In this document: piece by piece, positions 38,719 through 49,300 of the stretch
How the letters are laid out: each line of letters opens with the position of its first letter
Position numbering within the stretch: the first letter of the stretch is position 1
Assembly (NCBI GenBank): GCA_037833965.1
Contig: AP031356.1
Location: 13,414,501 to 13,478,500, forward strand
DNA: 64,000 nt
Direction of reading: 5' to 3'
Origin: Marchantia polymorpha subsp. ruderalis
Taxonomy: Eukaryota; Streptophyta; Marchantiopsida; Marchantiales; Marchantiaceae
Made by a program: the position numbers and the translations under genes
The notes under the pieces: generated by a model
What the model saw: the letters and a program-made list of their open reading frames with translations, nothing else
What the model was told of the DNA's origin: nothing
Databases searched by the model: none

Positions 38719-39599
38719 ACTACAGTCTTCATGGTTCTAAAGGACAAAATAACTGAAAATGTTGAGCATTTAAATACAATTTATTCATCAGATTTAGAAA
38801 CCTAAATTGTGTCTGACACATCCTAGCACTAAACACATCCGTTATGTACATTCCATGCCTATGAGTCAAGGCATTGGCACGTCCTCTTGGTAGATTTGAA
38901 GCATTCATTAGATTCAACCTAGGAAAAGGATCGGGTCAAAGCAAAAGGTTTATGTCAACCTTGTGTGCTAAATGCACGCTCTCCCCATCGACAGTATATA
39001 ATTTCCCCTGCACAGATACGGTTGACATGAGTACCAGTTTTATTCATTTGTATACGTCCTTCTCGAAGAAAGTATCATAAATGCCAGAGTAGCATCAACC
39101 CTTCTGGAGTATCCAATGAGCAGGTCAAAGCATTCTGAATTCCGCACATTCAAATTCTGGAAAGTGAGAGCCAAAATACAAGTTTGAAAAACGTGGGAAA
39201 ATGACATTCACCGAGTTCTTGTGATTGAACGAAAGTGCTACACGATACTTGAGGCAAATCAACTTGACAGCTTTTTTGGGCACAAGCAACAACGCTACCT
39301 CGGTCAAAGGCCTAGTATTACATCTTCATGGTACAGAACTCAACGACGTGTAATTCAAGCGAAAGAATTAATGCAGATTTTGGGCTTTCTTACCTGATGT
39401 GAAGCATCACATGCTCTATGCCTCCAGCTATCCATCAGTTTCATCCTCTGTTAGAGATTTCTCGCCCTGAAATAGTGGCAAGTACCGAAACAATCCCCTT
39501 CTTTAGATTCAAGAATTACGACAACTGTAAAAGACGGATGTCCCTTCCTTAGCCTCCTCAGTTTCTCCAACTGCTCTCGATCCAGTACCTCAGATCCCT
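38719..39599. other. intergenic, no gene recognised
   Basis: Short frames on both strands without motifs. The last part before 39600 is the 3' flank of the small membrane-protein gene on minus. Confidence 0.45.
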
Positions 39600-40058
39600 C
39601 TACTCTTCTTCCTTCTTCTCGTGTTTTCCCGCAGGATTTTCTCCTTTGATTAACCAGCCTAAAGCGTAGAATGAAGCACCGGCCAGAATTGCGGTTCCCC
39701 AAGCGTGTGCATACCAGCGGCTGTATAAACGAGTGGCATACCTCCACTGCTCCTTCAAAGTGGCAGGATCAGGGATTTCAGTTTCAGGTGGGTTCACAGG
39801 AGGCGGAACTTGATGTGATGTGGATGTAATCTTGGGAGTCGGAGTCTGAGGAGACGCAATGGAGGAAAGGAAAACAAGACCCAGCGAACGTCGAGAGGAG
39901 TTGAAAACCGGAGAATGAAACGCAGGAGAAATCGAGCTGGAAGTAGCAGAAACACGATACAGATAATTACATTGCGGATTCAAATAAACTGGCCTCACAT
40001 CGCCACAAACTTTGGCGCGGGTTTTCGAGACAGACGGCTTACAGTTTTCACCCACCAT
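39600..40058 (-). CDS. small single-TM protein, probably organelle-targeted, function unknown
   Basis: An intronless minus-strand frame of 152 aa starts at ATG 40056-40058, the first ATG in frame; the frame stays open upstream but only with non-ATG codons. Residues 1-70 are rich in Ser, Arg, Val and Asn and nearly free of acidic residues after residue 20, like a plastid or mitochondrial transit peptide. A Pro/Thr linker (68-100) follows. LKEQWRYATRLYSRWYAHAW (101-120) leads into one hydrophobic segment at about 119-137 (AWGTAILAGASFYALGWLI), then a Lys/Glu tail ending in HEKKEEE. The aromatic, positively charged helix before the TM looks like a small accessory subunit of an organelle inner-membrane complex, but I do not recognise the family. 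Coding status rests on composition and layout. Confidence 0.6.
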   Translation of the reverse strand: MVGENCKPSVSKTRAKVCGDVRPVYLNPQCNYLYRVSATSSSISPAFHSPVFNSSRRSLGLVFLSSIASPQTPTPKITSTSHQVPPPVNPPETEIPDPATLKEQWRYATRLYSRWYAHAWGTAILAGASFYALGWLIKGENPAGKHEKKEEE

Positions 40059-42420
40059 GACTACAACTTTTACAAAATTCAATTCGCGTTCGGATGAATT
40101 TTGTGAGAAGAGCGATCGGAGAAAGGAGAAAAATTCCAAACTTGAGACAACGACCGTCTATCAGAGACCAGCGAAACCTTGCAAAGGATGCTTCATCACC
40201 AAGATCGGGTCCTGGTCCAGTCGAGCTTACACGTAACTACGTTTCAGCGGAAGATAATAGCGTTCCTTCTCGCAAAAATCCACGTGTACTCTGTATGGTT
40301 CTTTCCCGAGAGTGCACTAGGTTAAACACTAAGTCAAGTATTTTAGGATGATAACGGAAAAAGTACTCCTATTCGTCACAACACTTTGTATGTAGATTGA
40401 ACTGAAGAATCAATCACTTAGAGACGTTATGTAATATAAGATTGAAGGGTTGTAATTGCTCCCAGTAAAAACAAAAATGATTGAGAATTCATTATTTTAG
40501 AGCTCTTATTTACAGCGAAATTATATACATATTTGATCTATGAAGATTAATTTCTGTGACGAGAGTACTTTTTACTAAATTGACTCATTCTGAGCTCCAA
40601 TTTCGGGGAAAATGTGGTTCTGGAGTTTTTTTGTAGATCTTTTAGAACACCACTAAACGCTTCGAATCATCGCTACATAATGAATATAAATAGTCATCTA
40701 TCTTACCTACAACATTGTTTTACCTTAATTTTACAAGAATAACATCTTAAATTTTTTAAAATTTTCAAATCATATTGGAAACTCTCATGTTCAAATACAC
40801 TATAGGGATTATATAATACTTATGCCTAAGGTAGCAATTTACGTCTTTTTTGACATCCTACTGAAAATATTTTTTGATGTAACTTTGTTTACTAATCTTA
40901 GTTTGTGATAAGGTTTATACCATAAAATTTTATAATTTGATATTTACTTCATGTGAAATACCATATACGTAAAATTTAAGATATATTTTTATACATCAAA
41001 ATCAAAAATATTATGCATTATTTGAAACCGAATAGACATGTTGGAACCGTTTTTTATTTAAAAAATCAAAAGGTAAAAGCAGAAATTGACTAAAAAATTA
41101 TATATAAATAAAATTTTAAATATATTAACATCAGACGAACATGCTAGAAAGTATCATATATGATTGAATTTATCAACACTAGATAAGAATGAATAATGAA
41201 ATTGATTGATACCAAGCTTATATTTACATTTACGTAGAATAACAAAGATAATTCATCGATATTTGTATAGCGTTATGTTGATTGACAAATGTTGTGAGCA
41301 AACTAACACCAAACATTTGCAGTACAAAAAAATTTTCAATTGATCAATTATATATGATTTTTCTACAAGGTAAAAACCCACAAGATTAAATCCTTTCCTT
41401 ATTATTTGAATATTAGTTAATGAGAAAATATCGCGTTATGTTCTACAAAATCATGGCGAAACTCATCGACCAAAAAGAAGGGAAGGAAATCCCCGGCCGA
41501 AGGGAAATTGTCAAATTTATACATTTCCATGATAAAACGGTAGGGATCCACCGAAAGACGGTTGCTGTAAACCAGGACAGGGGAAAGTGGAAAACTCATC
41601 AGTGGAGAGTATAGGTGCCAAGTGGACTCCATCACCGCTTAACTCAAGCTCCGTCACCTGGGTCAAGTTGACAACATCGCAGTCGGCGCCAAGTGGATTT
41701 GCTACCCAGTAGTAACTCACGTCGCCTCCTGATCATCAAGCCAACTGGACCATCGACCGAATTCGTCGCCATAGACGAAAGGCCAATCAGAGGAGCACGT
41801 TTGTGGAGGTCGACGAATCAGGGATGAGGAATTGATGCGCGGTGCCGTACTTTTTGCCTCGAAGCGAGGAAATGAGGGCCGTGGGGCGGACGACGGACGA
41901 CGATGGAAAAGAGATTACGGCCTTCCATCCAAGAAGCCAGCGGAAAAAAAAAAGAACTGCAGCGAGTCAGAGCGACCGGTGAGCGAGTGCGACCGGAAGG
42001 GATTGACCGGGTGTCGACCTTCTGACAGGCCAATGAGTGCTCGAGAAGGAAGATGCCACTTTTGTCGAGGCTATGTGGCAGAAACGCGAACACAAGCGTC
42101 AAAATAAGACCTCATGACTGACAGTGCCAGTTGGGACCCTCTATCTTGTTCTTCACCTCATGTTCGGCCCACACCAGAATGCCACACAAATCCACTGCCT
42201 CCTCATCTAAATCACTACTACCATGTCCTAACGTGCTAGAGCTACTGCAGTTGTGATTGGCACACGCTTACTTACTTACTCCCCTGCCGTGTCCTGTATA
42301 CTGTATAAATGGAAAGAACGGGATGTGTTCAGGGCCACGTCTTTCTAGCCCGGATTCGTATCAGGTCCCTTTTTTAATGCGCTTCTTGTATATTTCGCAC
42401 ATGCTCAGACCTGTGCGATC

Positions 42421-42459
42421 GGTGCGATAACTTCCTGGTTCACAGGAAGTTATCACACC
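42421..42459. repeat. 17-bp inverted repeat, one mismatch, 5-nt loop
   Basis: Arms 42421-42437 and 42443-42459 pair at 16 of 17 positions around GTTCA. Confidence 0.85.
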
Positions 42460-43892
42460 GAAAATTTGGCGGTCATTAGGGTTTCTCACTCCGAACTGCT
42501 GGGAGGAGCGGACGGATGGAAAACATTTCACACGCCGCGTGTGTGTTAAACGCGAACGATTACAGAAGACGACGGGAGAAGTTTTGACTGCGCGGTTAAT
42601 ATTTCCGATTACTGCAGATTCGGTAAGATTCTGGTCAGAGAGGGCCTACCCGAGTAACCACCGCTTCCTATCAGGTGTTGTTACCATTAGCTCAACCGGC
42701 TATTCTCTCGAAGGAAAAAGGGCGACCGATGTTACTATACTCAGGAAAGCCCTTTCCACATCTGCTGGAGGCGGTCGGTTTCTCATTTGTCCAGGGCAAA
42801 ATGGCCTGGTCAGAGACGGTCATGGCAAGTACGGACGTTATTGCAATGAGGCTGCGAACCTGAATTTAGGGTTTGGTGCCTCTCACACTCCATCTCACCA
42901 CAGAACTTACAGAACGCTGCACGTCGGTCGGCTGTCTTGTCAGAAGGAGAGTTAGCGTACGAAGGGATTACTGTTCCACAACACACCACAGTGCTTCCTT
43001 GGCACAAGGTGACAAGGTATTCACGATGACGAATTTCCACACCGCATGCTGAGTCCGCTGAACCAAACAATGGCAATTCCGACTCCAAAGCGGAAAGTCG
43101 TTCAAGTTAGGACCAAAATGGAATATCACCATCAGCGGTGCCGCTCATCCCGATCGCGCACAGATCCATGTTTATAAAACCCAAATCGGTTGACGCCACA
43201 GACCAAACAAAATAATTCCACAGCATAACTAGCAGCGACTTACAATAGCACATTTGCTATCAATCACCCACCGTCCTGCACAGAGCATTGGCAGACCACG
43301 ACGAAGTCCCGAGAATGCATTTACTTTGTAAATATCAGACAACCCGCACGCCAGATGCCCACAGTGAGCGCTAGTCCAAGAGTTGAAAACATGGTCGGAA
43401 CCAGCGCAAAGTAGACACGGAGGTCACTTGAAAAAGTCACTCCAGCTTAAGCAAGCATATAGATCGATCCGTATACAAATAATTGAATGTACAATAAAAT
43501 CATGCCTTGGGAAGCATTCCCTGCATAAGAATTGACTGTAAGAATACTAGCACTCTGCCAAAGATTCTGAACTCAAAGGACCCCGCTGCACTAAGCCTAC
43601 TACATCGAGGTTCCGTATTACATGAGTTCAGGGAGTAAAGGTGGCCTCTCTAAATCTACTCTTGTACTAAGGATGCCAGGTAAATATTGCTACGAGTGAT
43701 GTGAGCCCCTTGTCTTCTTCTCCCAAGGTCTGATTAGTAATCCCAAATCAGGGATCTTCCTGGGTTATCACACATCACTTTCTGATATCAAAATGCCCAG
43801 TTATACACGCTCCATTGATGGTAGCGTTTTCTGTGAGCCAGCACATGCCTATCGTGGAGTCTAATACTCAAATTTGAATTTACACCGACATA

Positions 43893-43934
43893 CTGAAACA
43901 CTTCCAGAGTAGACTGGAAGTGTTTCAGTCTACT
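43893..43934. repeat. overlapping inverted repeats (A-B-A'-B')
   Basis: Arm A 43893-43907 pairs perfectly with A' 43914-43928. Arm B 43908-43915 pairs perfectly with B' 43927-43934. B overlaps the start of A' and B' overlaps its end, so the two hairpins exclude each other unless a pseudoknot forms. It lies about 100 bp downstream of the bZIP stop codon. Confidence 0.85.
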
Positions 43935-44035
43935 ACGAATCTTAAATCTACCCTCAAAAGTCAGCAAAAACTGAAAAATAACCCAACAGTGATAGTTGTA
44001 AGCTACTTACTTCTCTTCTCTATAGTGCTATATAG

Positions 44036-47000
44036 TTACGACACCGATGGCTCTGCAATTCGGGCAGCCTGCTGCCTCTGTGCCCTACTCCGTTGTAACT
44101 CTATCCGATTACGCCGTGCTTCTGCCGCTCTTGCAACTGCTACCGAGGGTTTTTGACTCTGCATCATTTGTGGAAGTTCTTGTCCCATCATGTCCGAGTA
44201 GCGTCTTCCTCCGCTTGGAAACACGAACCTTGAATTCCCCATCTTCGACACCTGCGGAGCTAAATTGCCGGAGGAAGCTCTCGCTAGATGGGCGCTCGGA
44301 GGAGGCAAGCACAACAATTCCTCCCCTGAAGACTTCCGGGGCAATACTCCCGGCAGACAGGAAGTTCCATGCTGCGATGATGTGGTCAGCTTGTAAAACT
44401 GTCCCTTCCCACCGAAAGTCGGTGCTTCACATACACTCTCACATTTCACAGAGGCTTTCTTCACATCATGTGAGAACGTGGACTCAGAAAATGAGCTCGC
44501 TCTGTACGGCCCGAGAGACTTCGCGGTAACTAAACCTCTGTCCCTTCCACAGGGGGCTTTGGAGAACGGACTCTCTGCCTGAGTCGACGGTAACGAAGCG
44601 GCTGGACCTGACGACGATGCCGGCGGGCTCGTCGCCTCTTCTCCACGAGGGGAAGTAAATTTGCTGGAGCCAGCCACCGGGCACGCATACGGGAAGTAGG
44701 ATACCAAAGGACCCTGACCCCCATGGGCGCCTCCCGTCCACATCACTGGCATATAAGATACTGCAGCAGTCGCGTAATCCCCAGAAAGACCAAGGGGAGG
44801 CGGTGCTCCAGGAAAACAGACGTCGCTTGGGTGCGTGTAGTGTGGAAATTGCATCAATATCATCGGATTGAATGTTCCGGACGATGGAGGGTTGAATCTG
44901 AATGCTGAACCATGCTCAGGTTGTGTCGCGGCAACTTCAGATCCGGAGACTCCTTCGTGACTCTTCAGCAACTGAAACAATTACAATCAAATGATCAGAA
45001 ACACCGCACAGAAGCACTACTCGTCTAGTCGTCCATTTCCACGTTTAAAATGACCAGGGGTGATATCTGACAGGTTGTCTCAATACGAATTGCTGTCCAA
45101 ATAAAATCATCTTTAAGAACTCATACAAGCAAACTTACTTGTTCCCTTAAACGCGCGTTAAGTTCACTCTCCTTTTTTAGGTCCAAGAGTTTCATCTCCA
45201 ATTCCTGCACATTTAAAAGTGGAGAAGCTATGAGAACCATAGTAAGGTAGCTTGAGTACGCAGTCAGTAGGTGAAAAGCGATTCGCGGCCTCAGCACACT
45301 TGAAGGACATTTTGAAGCCAGCAACCAAAGCGACGATCCCATCGACCCAACTCACCTTTTTCAATGTGTCGTTGTCAATTGTGTATAGCTGGGCTTTCTG
45401 GGAAAGCTCCTCACAGAGAACCTGAGAGATACATAACCCTTTGATCAGTATTTGAAAAACCAGACAACCGCGAACGACGAGGGAGGAACCTGAAGGAACG
45501 GAAGAAGAAGCAACAGATGCACCCCTTCCTCCATGCGATTTGCAAACGTTAACGACGAAGCCAGTCTGTGTCTATAATCACGTGAGCAGGAATGCAACCG
45601 GCAAAGATTCTCACAATTTCATGTATCTAGTACGCACCTGTTTCCGTCGGATTGTCTGCCTGGCCGATTCGCGATTAGCTTGGACCCGACGCTGTCTCCG
45701 TGCCTCCTTTTCGCTCTGTTGAAAACAAGGCACCGCTTAAAACCACTTCCATATAAATATAAAGATATATATATATAGCCCACGAGCTTTCGTGAGCTCC
45801 TGATCATGGAGCTCGAGATTGAAGGAAAAAAAACACCATACACGGACTGCAATATATACCTCGCTGATAGCAGGTTTAAGTTTGCCGCCAGCGCGCTGGC
45901 CAGGTTTCACGCTGGGCTTGGTCTCAATCTTGACCAAAACTGGCTCCGACAGGGCAACTTCCTGCGCCGCCGCCATACAAGGATTCGCAGCATTCGCACA
46001 TTTGGCGTCCTCGAATCTTCTACTATCTTCATTGAGAACAACTGCCGTACTGCTAACTGGCCAGCCGGCGTCTGCCTCCTCGGTCTTCACAATAGGCAAT
46101 TGCCCTACACCCGCAGGTTTCGGCTTCTTCCGAGTGGCGAGCTTGACAGCTGCTTGCTCGGGCGTTGCGGCCTCATACGATTTCTCCTCGACCTGAAGAA
46201 GAAAAGTATCAGTGACCTATGGTCAAGTAGCAAGTTGATGTGGATGCTAACAAAATACGTTTTCAAAATGTGAAATTGATCTGCTCACCCAAAACCAAAT
46301 GAACCCTCACCCACTTCGCACGGCCCTTCAAGTTCTTACCTTCGGTTTACGGGCTACGGCCGCTTTCTTCACCGGACGTATGGCCACAACCTTTCTGAAG
46401 GCTGATCGTGGTTCATTCTCCACCATCTGGAAGGCGGTGAACCCTGGAACTTCGTCTATTCTCACTGAAGCGGGTAGAGGAGAGGTGGGGCTCTCGGCAC
46501 GAGAGTCAAGCTGATGAAAATCGCAACTAGAATCTGACAGAAGCTTGATGTTTTGCTTTTCTGTATCGCTGGCGCATCCCTGCTCAACGCTCCCGCTGGG
46601 CGCCTCGACCTTCACAGCGGTGGTGATGGCCGAATGTGAATCTTTTCCTAAGGACGATGCACCCTCAGATTGTTGCTCCGGTTCAGGCTCGCTGGTGTGG
46701 GAATCATCGCTCGCGCAATCAGCTCTCTTAGCTCTGCTAGAGCGGATTCTTTTCCTCGACCACTGGGGAAGCGGTGCAACGACCTTCAAAGTCAACACGG
46801 GCCTTTCTTCGATAATCTTCAATACCTGTGTTTGCATCTGAGTCAGAGCCCTAGCGGCGTCCAACTCCAGAGAGGAATCTCCCGTATTTTCATCATCTAT
46901 CCTATCCTTCCTTTTAGTCACGAAAGGTTTCGAGGAGCCTGCGCTCCTCGCTGCTTCGACTTTCACGGCATCTTTGGGAACACAAACTCTCTTCCGAACA

Positions 47001-47098
47001 TTCGGAAGTCCAGCCGCAATCTTTCTCTTTTGACGGCTCCCATCGCTAGGCTTCCCGCCAGCACTGGTAGATGGCAGGACAGTTACACCTGAAGCCAT
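44036..47098 (-). CDS. bZIP transcription factor (possibly plant group J, bZIP62-like)
   Basis: Six exons join as complement of 44036-44971, 45139-45204, 45356-45421, 45638-45715, 45860-46192 and 46340-47098. All introns are GT-AG, all junctions phase 0, 745 aa. Start is the first in-frame ATG (MASGVTVLPSTSAGG). Exons 1-2 encode a Ser/Lys-rich, disordered region with basic nuclear-signal clusters (RKRIRSSRAKR). Exon 3 holds the basic region EKEARRQRRVQANRESARQT. Exons 4-5 hold the zipper (ELSQKAQLYTIDNDTLKK, ELEMKLLDLKKESELNARL). Exon 6 is low-complexity and ends in a conserved-looking basic block (AEARRNRIELQRSRAQRQ). As a bZIP it should bind DNA as a dimer in the nucleus. The NRESARQTIRRK form and C-terminal EARR block recall the group J protein At1g19490; that placement is from memory. 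The usual N-x7-R has Ile in place of Arg. Confidence 0.88.
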
Positions 47099-47190
47099 AT
47101 CTTCTACCAAACAGCTTTCGAAACACCACACTCTGTCACACACTGCAAACACCAAACACCCTGTCAGTCAACTTAGCGAACAATGCACCC

Positions 47191-47523
47191 CGCCTGAGCG
47201 CTGGCTAACTATGTGCATATATTATCAGGAATTCTGAAACCAGGTGTACAACCGCAAGTGTATGTATCAAATGGAAAGAGGCTGCCCTTTGTCACTCACG
47301 TACCGAGAGGTTCTACGCATTAAGCGAGTGTTATCCTTTGATAAAGATTTGGTTAACGTACGTTCTTGTCAAAGCTTCGTCCCTGCCACAACAACTCGGC
47401 TGAACGGGCATTTCATTGAAGACAGATCCACGTACTTCGCTGACGATAGAAAGCTGGTGATGAGAGTAGAGCATGAAGCCTCTTTTCCCGACAAAGAAAC
47501 GTTCCACGCCTGAGCGCTGGCTA
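47191..47523. repeat. 17-bp direct repeat, 316 bp apart, upstream of the bZIP gene
   Basis: CGCCTGAGCGCTGGCTA occurs exactly at 47191-47207 and 47507-47523. The first copy sits about 95 bp upstream of the bZIP ATG, near the likely start of transcription. Confidence 0.8.
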
Positions 47524-49300
47524 GCTAGAGATCACAGTCGAGACCAGAGAGCAAGCACGGGAAGAAGAAGAGTGCGGAAAGGCGGGGCGAAGCTCTGCTT
47601 TAGATCCACTCTGCACGAAAACCACGCGAAGGCTCTCCCGTTCAAACGCAATGCACAAATAGCAATTTCACCGCCCCGCCTCCTTTCGCTCGCTCCCACG
47701 TGAGCACACGCCGACACAAACACTCTCCGTCTCCCGCTCGCTCCCTCTTTCTCGCTTCTCCTCCTCGTCTGCAACGCGGCGAGCCGCAACGAGACGCAAC
47801 GAGACGCAACTCGGAGAAATGCGCCACACTCACTCACTCACTCACTCGCACAATGCTTCGGCCACAGTCGACTCGACTCTCTGGCAGGCCCCCGTCTGAC
47901 TGCCTCTCTTTTCTCCTCTCCCGTCCGAGACTACAACTCTCCTGCCCTCTCCTCCCTCCTCTCTCTCTTCTCTCACCCAAGGGCAACGTGACCTTCCTTG
48001 CTCCTACGATGCGCCAGGCGGACAGCCAACAGAAAGCGTAGACAAGTAAGTAGATTGCAAAAGCGCCCTCTCCTCCGATACTCTTGCTTTTTCAGCCCTT
48101 CCCTCTGGAAGGGAAGGAGGAAGGGAGTTGAAGGGCAAGCAGCACACGCAGCAGGCCCGGTGTGAGGGCGACTCAGCGACTAGAGGAGTGGCAGCAGCAC
48201 TCGGCCGAGAAGAACCAGGCGAGCAGGCAGGGGGGAAAGCCCAACACCGGGGCGGGCACTAAAGGCGAACGCAGCCGTGTCCGACTCTGAATCCGGATGG
48301 GTCAGGGCCCAATATTCACCCCGGCGGCAGCCCAGAGCAAGTGGTGTGCGCGCTCCAGTGAGAGGCCTCACAAGGCCAACGCACCAATTGAATCCCAGCT
48401 TTCCACCTCGTCCACCGGACGGTGCTGTCTCCCCTCGACGCGAGAATTCAGTCGTGCCACAAGTCAGTCAGGCGAGCGAGCGGCGAGCCCCGTACAGGTA
48501 GCGTAGCAATCCCTGCCCGGACTCCTCGTCCTCCTCCTCCTTCTCCTTTACCCGTCCCTCTCTCCCTCTCTCCCTCTCTCGCTCGGTCGCACTCTTCCTC
48601 TGGCTCTCGCTTTCGCTCGCTCGCTTTCGCCCGTGGCTCGCTTTTCTCCTCCGCGCGGCTAGCTCCCTCCGGCCGCTTCTCGCTGCTGCTGGTGTGGTGC
48701 TGCTGGGGGTGGCTGCCTGCCGGGGATGTGCTGCTGTGCTGGAGATGGGGGAAAAGTGCTGGCCGGGGATCGATGGGGCTTTGTCTGTCGTGGTTGTTGC
48801 TTTTGGGCCCGATGACGACTACAGGCAACCCCAGCCCACCGCTGGCTGGCTCTTTTCTGCATCGGATCACGGAAGCCCTAGATGTATACGATCGAACGGA
48901 GTGTGCGTGCCCTCGCGTTGGCATGCCGGCCTCTCGCGCACTTCACCCAGCCCACTGGCACAATTTTCTGCTCCCGCCACATCGGACTGGTCCTGCATTC
49001 GTGTTCCACTGGACTTTTGGTATTTGCCAATCACGTGGCAGAACCGGCAGTTAAAGTGGGGCAACGAACTCCGAGGTGGACAGCTGCTTGCCGGCCATGT
49101 CAGCAGATGCTTGCTGAGATGGCAGATTGCCAATTGGCATGGCCATGGCCCGCGTGGGAACGAGCCCGCCACCTGGCTCTTGGACGCTCCATTGGCTCTC
49201 TCGCGAGCTTTTCACCCTCCTACCTCATGTGGTGAAAACTATTTACCTCTTGCGGACGGTCAAAACGCTCGCCGTAAATCTATTTGACAGATAAGGTTTT
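47524..49300. other. GC-rich, CT-rich island, no supported gene
   Basis: The most GC-rich part of the window, with many CG dinucleotides and long CT runs on plus (48.52-48.61 kb). Frames of 100-210 codons occur on both strands and in several phases, as expected from composition alone, and show no domain. It may be the promoter/leader region of a divergent transcript, or an unspliced 5' leader similar to the one upstream of the F-box gene. No protein-coding gene can be supported. Confidence 0.4.

Larger units (their letters stand above)
40059..44035. other. intergenic; AT-rich block then balanced DNA
   Basis: From 40.36 to 41.4 kb the sequence is AT-rich and empty. From 41.4 to 43.1 kb it is GC-balanced with several open frames, including plus 42539-42955 (begins at GTG, 138 codons) and both strands of 41.83-42.10 kb, none with a recognisable domain. 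The rest is featureless apart from two strong hairpins listed separately. Confidence 0.4.

Noticed and set aside
40059-40139. 27-residue N-terminal extension of the small TM protein
   Set aside because: Begins at TTG; the ATG at 40056-40058 gives a normal transit-like start.
42539-42955. 138-codon plus-strand frame
   Set aside because: Starts at GTG, has no motif, and overlaps open frames on the other strand.
47099-47155. 19-residue N-terminal extension of the bZIP protein
   Set aside because: It would begin at TTG, not ATG, and the sequence contains a good splice acceptor; MASG at 47096-47098 is the first ATG.
48422-49054. 210-codon plus-strand open frame in the GC-rich island
   Set aside because: Overlaps equally long frames in other phases and on the other strand; low-complexity product, no domain.
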